From contig DEAW01000053.1 in assembly GCA_002348315.1 (NCBI GenBank), positions 1 to 5,517 on the forward strand: a stretch of 5,517 nt of DNA, given 5' to 3'. Shown one piece after another: positions 1 through 5,517 of this stretch; positions within the stretch are counted from its first letter, which is position 1; each line of letters starts with the position of its first letter. The notes under the pieces are model-generated. The model was not told where the DNA came from. It searched no databases and worked only from the letters and a program-made list of their open reading frames with translations. Made by a program: the position numbers and the translations under genes. The stretch comes from Planctomycetaceae bacterium UBA2972. Lineage in GTDB: Bacteria > Planctomycetota > Planctomycetia > Pirellulales > Pirellulaceae.

Positions 1-1
1 G

Positions 2-2638
2 CGCAACGACATTGACCACTTCATCCTGGCCAAATTGGAACAACGCGGTTATGCACCATCGCCAGAGGCTGCTAAACGGACTTTAATTCGCCGAGTTACC
101 TTTGACCTGACAGGACTGCCTCCCACCAGTCAGGAAGTCGCCGACTATTTAGCCGACACCTCAGACAAGGCCTATGAAAACGTAGTCAACCGACTATTGA
201 ATTCATCCCGCTACGGGGAACATATGGCCTGGTCGTGGCTTGAGGCCTCACGCTACTCCGACACCAACGGATATCAAGGTGATCGCACTCGCAGCAGTTA
301 TTTCTGGCGTACCTGGGTCATCGAAGCATTCAATAACAACAAACCGTTTAACGACTTCACCGTAGAACAAATTGCTGGTGATTTACTGGACAATCCCACG
401 ACTTCACAATTAATCGCCACCGGGTTCAATCGTAACCATCCTCTTAACGGTGAAGGAGGCCGGATCGCCGAGGAGAATCGGGTTGAGTACGTTTTCGATC
501 GCACTGAAACCACCAGTACAGTCTGGATGGGATTAACCGTAGGATGTGCTCGTTGCCACGACCACAAATATGACCCCATCAGCCAACGTGAATACTATGA
601 AATGTATGCGTACTTCAACAGCATTGAGGAGTCCGGGCGTGTAGATGCCGGCGGCAACGCAAATCCAGTCATGAAGGTTCCCACTCTCGAACAAAGAGAT
701 CGAGCACAGGCAATCGAACGACAAATCAAGGAATTGGAATTACAACGAAATCGCCCTTTGGAAGAGTTCACCAACGCTCGTCAGCAATGGATCGAAAAGT
801 GGTCTCAGCGTCTTACCGAGGACACTTCCGGACTTTGGAAAATATTAAAACCTGAATCGGCAGTATCCAACGAAGGCGCCACGACACACATCGAACCTCG
901 AGGCAAAGTCGTCATTACCGGCAAGTTCCCCGACAATGACGACTACACTGTCACACTGCCTGTCGAGCCAGGCAAAATTGAAGCTTTGCGTTTATCAGCG
1001 TTAACACGCGACGGACTAAAGTATCGCGGCCCCGGTCGCAATGCAAACTTCGTCCTCACTGGCGTAGAATTGTCCCTGCAAACCGGTGATGCCGACCCCG
1101 TTCCCATCAGGATTCATGACGCAACTGCTGATTTCAATCAAGACGGGTTCAACGTTACCGACACACTCGATCCAAACTCCAAAGGTGGCTGGGCAGTCTG
1201 GGACGGAGAAACCAAAACCGCAGTGGATCGTCAGGCGATCTTCAAACTCGAACAAACTCTGCAAATCCCTGACAATTCAAAATTAATTTTGACATTGCAA
1301 CATCGCTCTGAACACAAGCAGCATTTACTGGGAACATTTACGATTGCTGCCAGCGGATCTCAGGAAGTCAATTTCTCCACTGAAACAATTCCACCAAAGG
1401 ACGTCTCGTCGATCCTAAAGTTGGATCAGGATTCATGGGACGCAAACCAGGTTCAGCTTATGGCCGAATATCACCGCCGCACCATGCCTGAATTCTTACA
1501 GGCAACCGCGATCTTGCGATTGATTCAATGCGAGCAAGATCGACTGGAAGAGAATTATCAGGACACCATGGTCATGCGGGACAGGGACACACCACGCGAC
1601 ACCAACATTTTGGTTATCGGTCGATACGACAATCCACTGAATGACGAAAAACTGTTTCCTGACACTCTGGCAAGTGTTGCCCCCATGCCTGCAGATACCC
1701 CAAAAAACCGACTCGGACTGGCCAACTGGATCGTTTCGACAGAGAATCCGCTAACGAGCCGAGTTACAGTGAACCGTTTTTGGCAGCAATTCTTCGGCAC
1801 GGGTCTGGTCAAAACGACAGAGGACTTTGGATCTCAGGGGGAATTGCCCAGTCACCCTGACTTACTTGACTGGCTAGCGGTGGATTTCCAGGAAAACAAC
1901 TGGGACATTAAACGACTAGTCTATCAATTCGTTACCAGTGCAACCTATCGTCAGAGTTCGGCGATCATTCCTGAATTACAGGAAGTCGACCCATACAACC
2001 GCTTACTAGCTCGAGCACCTCGCTTTCGTCTGGCTGCTCACACAATCCGGGACAATGCACTGGCCGTTTCCGGATTGCTTGTTGAGAAACTAGGCGGACC
2101 TTCAGTGAAGCCCTATCAGCCTCCCGGATTGTGGGCCGATTTCAGCTTTGGGAAAATCAAATACCAACAGGATTCCGGGGACGCTCTGTACCGCCGCAGT
2201 CTCTATACATTTTGGCGACGCTCCCTTTCGCCTCCCAATATGTTTGACGAAGCAAACCGACAGACGTGTGAAGTTCGAACAAAACGCACGAACACTCCGT
2301 TGCACGCTCTGACACTCCTGAATGACAAAACCTTTATCGAAGCAGCACGATTCTTTGCCCAAAAACTAATTCTGGAATCTAAAGAAGACCGGCAACGATT
2401 CATCAACGCCTTCGAACAGGCTCTGGCGCGACCTCCCACGGAAGAAGAGATTGGCCTTATGCGAGACATTGTCGCTGTCACAACAAAGCATTATCAGGAA
2501 AACCCGGAAGAGGCGGACGAGTTATTAAGTGTTGGGGACAAAAAATCAGACGAATCCATCGAGGTAATTGAACTTGCAGCCTTCACTAATCTCGCCAATA
2601 TCATCTTCAACACAGACGAATTCATCACCAAAGAATAG
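2..2638 (+). CDS. DUF1549/DUF1553 planctomycete cytochrome-type protein, 5'-partial
   Basis: The frame is open from base 2 to the TAG at 2636-2638, giving 878 visible residues. Residues 1-13 already read as conserved DUF1549 sequence (IDHFILAKLE), so the gene starts upstream and the TTG at base 35 is internal. Family members usually run about 1,000 residues or more with an N-terminal cytochrome c-like (PSCyt1) domain, which would lie before base 1. Domains seen: DUF1549 at about 5-205, with RVTFDLTGLPP (31-41) and the haem c motif CARCH (182-186, bases 545-559) followed by DHKYDPI; a charged helical linker at about 229-267; a beta-rich insert at about 280-452 containing GPGRNANFVL (343-352); DUF1553 at about 567-878, with NRFWQQFFGTGLV (591-603), EDFGSQGELPSHP (607-619) and VRTKRTNTPLHAL (from 758). 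CARCH is the only CxxCH in the visible part. Biochemical function is unknown; export and a redox or polysaccharide-related role are inferences from family and neighbours. The reading frame is intact, with no frameshift. Confidence 0.93.
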   Translation, partial: RNDIDHFILAKLEQRGYAPSPEAAKRTLIRRVTFDLTGLPPTSQEVADYLADTSDKAYENVVNRLLNSSRYGEHMAWSWLEASRYSDTNGYQGDRTRSSYFWRTWVIEAFNNNKPFNDFTVEQIAGDLLDNPTTSQLIATGFNRNHPLNGEGGRIAEENRVEYVFDRTETTSTVWMGLTVGCARCHDHKYDPISQREYYEMYAYFNSIEESGRVDAGGNANPVMKVPTLEQRDRAQAIERQIKELELQRNRPLEEFTNARQQWIEKWSQRLTEDTSGLWKILKPESAVSNEGATTHIEPRGKVVITGKFPDNDDYTVTLPVEPGKIEALRLSALTRDGLKYRGPGRNANFVLTGVELSLQTGDADPVPIRIHDATADFNQDGFNVTDTLDPNSKGGWAVWDGETKTAVDRQAIFKLEQTLQIPDNSKLILTLQHRSEHKQHLLGTFTIAASGSQEVNFSTETIPPKDVSSILKLDQDSWDANQVQLMAEYHRRTMPEFLQATAILRLIQCEQDRLEENYQDTMVMRDRDTPRDTNILVIGRYDNPLNDEKLFPDTLASVAPMPADTPKNRLGLANWIVSTENPLTSRVTVNRFWQQFFGTGLVKTTEDFGSQGELPSHPDLLDWLAVDFQENNWDIKRLVYQFVTSATYRQSSAIIPELQEVDPYNRLLARAPRFRLAAHTIRDNALAVSGLLVEKLGGPSVKPYQPPGLWADFSFGKIKYQQDSGDALYRRSLYTFWRRSLSPPNMFDEANRQTCEVRTKRTNTPLHALTLLNDKTFIEAARFFAQKLILESKEDRQRFINAFEQALARPPTEEEIGLMRDIVAVTTKHYQENPEEADELLSVGDKKSDESIEVIELAAFTNLANIIFNTDEFITKE

Positions 2639-2649
2639 TGACCGCAATG
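2636..2649 (+). promoter_or_regulatory. Stop/start junction: TAGTG overlap, GTG versus ATG start of the DUF1501 gene
   Basis: The TAG of the upstream gene shares its final G with a GTG in the DUF1501 frame (TAGTG, 2636-2640). Nine bases further on, an in-frame ATG (2647) is an alternative start. Neither has a clear Shine-Dalgarno sequence: before the GTG there is only a weak AAAGAA. Both starts keep the whole Tat signal, so the product is the same after cleavage. The 1-base overlap fits translational coupling by re-initiation, while the ATG is the more usual codon. The sequence alone does not settle the choice. Confidence 0.5.
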
Positions 2650-4083
2650 AACCTCATCGATCAGCACAATCAGGCCATCACTCGCCGACATTTTTTCGGT
2701 AAGTCCAGTGTCGGCATCGGTACCGCTGCATTGGCAAGTTTGCTGAACGAAAACGCAACCGCAGCCGACCTATCTGGAATCTCACATTTTGCTCCCAAAG
2801 CGAAACGCGTCATTTACCTATTCCAAAATGGTGCTCCTACCCATGTTGATTTGTTTGATCATAAACCAGACATGCAACAATACCGGGGAACGGATTTGCC
2901 TGATTCGATTCAGCAGGGACAGCGACTAACGACGATGACTCAGGGCAAAGCTCGAAAAGTCCTGCCCACCCCCTGGAAGTTTCGCCCCTACGGAGAATCT
3001 GGAACCTACATGTCAGAATTGGTTCCTCACATGGGATCCATCGCCGATGATTTGTGCCTGGTACGTTCCATGTACTCCGAAGCCATCAATCATGCGCCGG
3101 CTATCACCTTTCTATTGACCGGGTCAGAAATGCCCGGACGTCCCAGCATGGGCGCTTGGCTATCCTACGGGCTAGGCAGCGATAACCAGGATTTGCCAAC
3201 ATTCTGTGCCATGACGAGTCGGGACAAAGAAGCCTCCTGTGGCCAGATCTTTTATGAATGGTATTGGGGCGCAGGATTTTTGCCGACGCACCACCAGGGA
3301 GTCAAGTTCCGAGGCACGGGGGATCCGGTCTTATATCTTTCCAACCCCAAAGGAATTGATCGAGGCTTACGAAAACAATTACTCGACCAACTTTCTAAAT
3401 TCAATCAGATAAAACAACAGGAAGTCGGAGATCCCGAGATTCTAACTCGTATCTCACAATATGAGATGGCCTACCGCATGCAGGCCTCCGTTCCGGAATT
3501 AGCTGACATCACGACCGAACCTCAACATATCCTAGACCTGTATGGCCCGGATGTCACTCGCCGAGGCTCCTTCGCTCAAAACTGCTTACTGGCGCGACGT
3601 TTAGCCGAGCAGGGCGTGCGTTTTATCCAATTGATGCACGCCGGGTGGGATCAACACAACAATTTGCCAACGCAACTGGCGGTTCAGGCCCGCGATACCG
3701 ATCAACCTGCAGCCGGCCTGGTCAAAGACCTCAAACAGCGTGGTCTGCTCGATGACACTCTGGTCATTTGGGGTGGGGAATTCGGACGTACTCCATTTGT
3801 TCAGGGTGATATGAACAACCAGAAACAACATGGCCGTGACCATCACCCTTACTGCTTTAGCTTATGGATGGCTGGCGGCGGAATCAAAGGGGGAAGCACT
3901 TACGGCCAGTCTGATGATTTCTGTTATAACGTTGCGGAAAATGGTGTCCATGTACACGATCTCCAGGCGACAATTTTGCATTTACTTGGCATCGATCATG
4001 AACGGCTGACCTACCGATTCCAGGGCCGTCAATTCCGGCTCACCGACGTGCACGGCAAAATAGTCAAACCCATTCTCGCTTAA
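2638..4083 (+). CDS. DUF1501 family protein with Tat signal (alkaline-phosphatase-like fold)
   Basis: This is a 481-residue protein if it starts at GTG 2638, or 478 residues from ATG 2647. It is full length for DUF1501 (usually about 450-490). An N-terminal Tat signal (TRRHFFG, residues 15-21) precedes a hydrophobic stretch, so export in folded form is likely. The mature part has the family landmarks in order: NGAPTHVDLFDHKP (64-77), INHAPAITFLLTG (150-162), GRPSMGAWLSYGLG (from about 167), HAGWDQHN (334-341), GGEFGRTP (379-386) and GRDHHP (399-404). The Asp, His and Glu residues in these blocks are the likely metal ligands by analogy with the alkaline-phosphatase/sulfatase clan to which the family is assigned. 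The sulfatase-type Cys/Ser is absent (see findings). The enzymatic activity of the family is, to my knowledge, not established. It follows a DUF1549/DUF1553 gene, its habitual partner in planctomycetes, and precedes a sulfatase by 12 bases, which suggests co-transcription. Confidence 0.95.
   Translation: MTAMNLIDQHNQAITRRHFFGKSSVGIGTAALASLLNENATAADLSGISHFAPKAKRVIYLFQNGAPTHVDLFDHKPDMQQYRGTDLPDSIQQGQRLTTMTQGKARKVLPTPWKFRPYGESGTYMSELVPHMGSIADDLCLVRSMYSEAINHAPAITFLLTGSEMPGRPSMGAWLSYGLGSDNQDLPTFCAMTSRDKEASCGQIFYEWYWGAGFLPTHHQGVKFRGTGDPVLYLSNPKGIDRGLRKQLLDQLSKFNQIKQQEVGDPEILTRISQYEMAYRMQASVPELADITTEPQHILDLYGPDVTRRGSFAQNCLLARRLAEQGVRFIQLMHAGWDQHNNLPTQLAVQARDTDQPAAGLVKDLKQRGLLDDTLVIWGGEFGRTPFVQGDMNNQKQHGRDHHPYCFSLWMAGGGIKGGSTYGQSDDFCYNVAENGVHVHDLQATILHLLGIDHERLTYRFQGRQFRLTDVHGKIVKPILA
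2647..2763 (+). other. Predicted Tat signal peptide of the DUF1501 protein
   Basis: The n-region is polar and carries the twin-arginine box T-R-R-H-F-F-G (residues 15-21 from the GTG), close to the consensus S/T-R-R-x-F-L-K. A hydrophobic h-region follows (VGIGTAALASLL, 25-36). A plausible signal peptidase site follows ATA at residue 42, just before ADLSG. The twin arginines and h-region are seen directly. The cleavage point is inferred and could shift by a few residues, and the protein might instead stay anchored. Confidence 0.65.
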
Positions 4084-4095
4084 GAACAGATAGCT
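4084..4095 (+). other. 12-base intergenic spacer between the DUF1501 and sulfatase genes
   Basis: This is the only sequence in the window not covered by a gene. It is too short for a promoter or hairpin terminator of its own, and no inverted repeat is seen in it. The AAGAA at 4082-4086, lying 9 bases before the ATG, is at best a weak ribosome-binding element. The short gap on the same strand supports read-through transcription from the DUF1501 gene into the sulfatase gene. Confidence 0.7.
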
Positions 4096-5517
4096 ATGAC
4101 CGAGCAACCTAATGTCCTACTGCTTACCGCAGATCACTGGCCCGGATCTCTTTTGGGTGCTGCCGGACACCCTGCCATCGAGACACCCACACTGGACAAC
4201 CTCGCACGCAATGGAATCCGCTTCACAAATGCCTATACCGAATGTCCGGTTTGTATTCCTGCACGTCGAACTCTGCTAACGGGAACGACGCCACGGACCC
4301 ATGGCGATCGCACCTTCCAGGTCGAACTTGGTATGCCGGACTTCCCAACCATTGCCGATACCTTCCGAGCCAACGGTTACCAAACGTACGCCTCCGGCAA
4401 GCTGCACGTCTATCCTCCCCGAGCCCGTGCTGGATTCGATGACGTGCAACTATGCGAAGAAGGGCGTCCCCAAATGGGACCTACCGATGACTATGAAATA
4501 TATCTGGGCGAGGTTGGTCAGACCGGCAAACAGTTTCTTCATGGAATGAGCAACAACGATTATGTGGCCAGGCCATGGCATTTGGATGAAGCGCATCATG
4601 CGACTAATTGGATCACGCGTGAAATGTGCCGTTTCATTCAACGACGAGATCCCACTAAACCCTCGTTTTGGTACTGTTCTTACACGCATCCCCATCCACC
4701 ATTGGTGCCTCCTCAATGGTATCTCGACGTCTATCAAAACGCTGAAATACCTGCGCCCTATCACGGAACATGGGAAACTTCTGCCGACACGATGCCTTGT
4801 TGGATGAACAACCGCCTCATTCATACAGACGACATGACCGATAAGCAAATTGAATTTGCACGGAAAGCCTTCTATGCACTTTGCACTCACATCGACCATC
4901 AGATTCGAGTGGTATTGGGAACGATCCGCGAAGCGGGTTTGCTGGATAACACCGTGATCATGTTTTTGGCGGATCATGGAGACATGCTCGGTAACCACGG
5001 CCTCTTCGCGAAACGCATGTTCTATGAAGACTCTGCTTGTGTACCCATGCTACTTGTCGGAGCCAAAGGAGACCAACGAATTCAACCTGGCTCAACCGAC
5101 AACCGCCTGGTCGGACTTCAGGACTGCATGCCCACCTTACTCGATCTCTGCAACATCGAAATACCTGACAGCGTCGATGGACTTTCGATGATCTCGAGCA
5201 AGCAACGGGAACGTCTCTATGGTGAATATGGCGAGAGTTTTGAGACGACCCGTATGCTTCACGACGGACGCTTCAAACTGATTTACTATGCGGCAGGAAA
5301 TCGTCTGCAGCTGTTTGACCTGGAATCCGATCCACACGAGCTCACCGACCTGATTGATTCATCTGAACATCAAAGCATTCGTGAGCAGCTGACCGAATCT
5401 TTGTTGGACGAATTCTACGGCGCCGATCTAGATCTCGTTAAAGAAGGAACGCTACAGGGATTACCGAAGCCTCCGAAACAGGCGCCGGATCGTAATTTAT
5501 CGCTACAACGCGGCACG
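4096..5517 (+). CDS. Type I formylglycine-dependent sulfatase, 3'-partial
   Basis: The frame is open from ATG 4096 to the last base, giving 474 codons with no stop. It is a sulfate-ester hydrolase of the alkaline-phosphatase superfamily. Catalytic landmarks: the PNVLLLTADHW strand with metal-ligand D13; the signature C53-I-P-A-R57 (bases 4252-4266), which matches C-x-P-x-R and would have C53 converted to formylglycine, followed by LLTG; GKLH (101-104); THPH (197-200); the second metal pair D293-H294 in FLADHGDMLGNHG; and K306. The C-terminal sub-domain (about 345-440) ends in the usual FDLESDPHEL block. The last residues, NLSLQRGT, resemble the usual tail of this subfamily, so probably only a few codons are missing. 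The start is forced: TAA 4081-4083 is in the same frame and no start codon lies between it and ATG 4096. Hence there is no signal peptide, and cytoplasmic location is predicted. No strong ribosome-binding site is visible (only AAGAA, 4082-4086). The substrate (glycan, choline or aryl sulfate) cannot be deduced. Confidence 0.95.
   Translation, partial: MTEQPNVLLLTADHWPGSLLGAAGHPAIETPTLDNLARNGIRFTNAYTECPVCIPARRTLLTGTTPRTHGDRTFQVELGMPDFPTIADTFRANGYQTYASGKLHVYPPRARAGFDDVQLCEEGRPQMGPTDDYEIYLGEVGQTGKQFLHGMSNNDYVARPWHLDEAHHATNWITREMCRFIQRRDPTKPSFWYCSYTHPHPPLVPPQWYLDVYQNAEIPAPYHGTWETSADTMPCWMNNRLIHTDDMTDKQIEFARKAFYALCTHIDHQIRVVLGTIREAGLLDNTVIMFLADHGDMLGNHGLFAKRMFYEDSACVPMLLVGAKGDQRIQPGSTDNRLVGLQDCMPTLLDLCNIEIPDSVDGLSMISSKQRERLYGEYGESFETTRMLHDGRFKLIYYAAGNRLQLFDLESDPHELTDLIDSSEHQSIREQLTESLLDEFYGADLDLVKEGTLQGLPKPPKQAPDRNLSLQRGT

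Noticed and set aside
35..37. TTG as the start codon of the first gene
   Set aside because: The frame is open back to base 2 and the residues before the TTG (IDHFILAK) are conserved DUF1549 sequence, so the TTG is an internal Leu codon and the gene is cut by the window edge.
3601..3846. 81-codon - strand open frame inside the DUF1501 gene
   Set aside because: It is antisense to the conserved GWDQH to GGEFGRTP region and has no recognisable protein features.
4304..4311. GCGATCGC palindrome (HIP1-like octamer)
   Set aside because: It is a single copy within coding sequence (His-Gly-Asp-Arg). HIP1 matters by its abundance in cyanobacterial genomes, and no enrichment was noticed here.
4450..4998. 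182-codon open frame on the - strand
   Set aside because: It lies wholly inside the sulfatase gene, antisense to conserved catalytic sequence. Its translation shows no recognisable domain, and no start context was seen. It is a shadow of the sulfatase frame.
4242..5191. Several short + strand open frames (4242-4442, 4301-4549, 4562-4807, 4976-5191)
   Set aside because: All overlap the sulfatase in other frames. The sulfatase frame itself is continuous with all motifs in order, so these are neither genes nor signs of a frameshift.
5425..5434. 10-base palindrome GATCTAGATC as a possible operator
   Set aside because: It is inside the conserved C-terminal part of the sulfatase frame, has no partner site, and symmetry stops at the flanking bases. 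Chance is sufficient.

Overview
The window is a compact, fully coding stretch with three genes, all on the + strand and in one apparent operon. The set is (i) a large DUF1549/DUF1553 protein of the planctomycete cytochrome-like class (often labelled PSCyt1/PSD1), (ii) a DUF1501 protein with a twin-arginine signal, and (iii) a type I formylglycine sulfatase. DUF1549/DUF1553 and DUF1501 pairs are typical of Planctomycetota, with some in Verrucomicrobiota and relatives. Together with an adjacent sulfatase and GC of roughly 50% by eye, this points to a planctomycete. The genus cannot be read from this window.

Layout: bases 2-2638 are the 3' part of the DUF1549/DUF1553 gene, whose true start and probable N-terminal cytochrome domain lie upstream of base 1. 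Bases 2638-4083 (or 2647-4083) are the DUF1501 gene. Its start overlaps or nearly touches the previous stop (TAGTG). Bases 4096-5517 are the sulfatase gene, open through the last base and probably only a few codons short of its end. The only gap that is non-coding for certain is the 12 bases 4084-4095. I see no RNA gene, mobile element, CRISPR, convincing promoter or terminator.

How they may work together (inference): the first two proteins form a gene pair recurrent in planctomycetes, probably exported. One carries a CxxCH haem c motif and a beta-rich insert that may bind a ligand. The other has an alkaline-phosphatase-like fold that keeps metal-type acidic and histidine motifs but has no sulfatase nucleophile. 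The sulfatase has every expected catalytic residue and would desulfate an unknown substrate. It has no room for a signal peptide, so it is predicted to be cytoplasmic while its partners look exported. This compartment split and the nucleophile-less sulfatase relative next to a true sulfatase are the points most worth a second look. The architecture itself is familiar for the phylum, and I find no evidence of a wholly new system.
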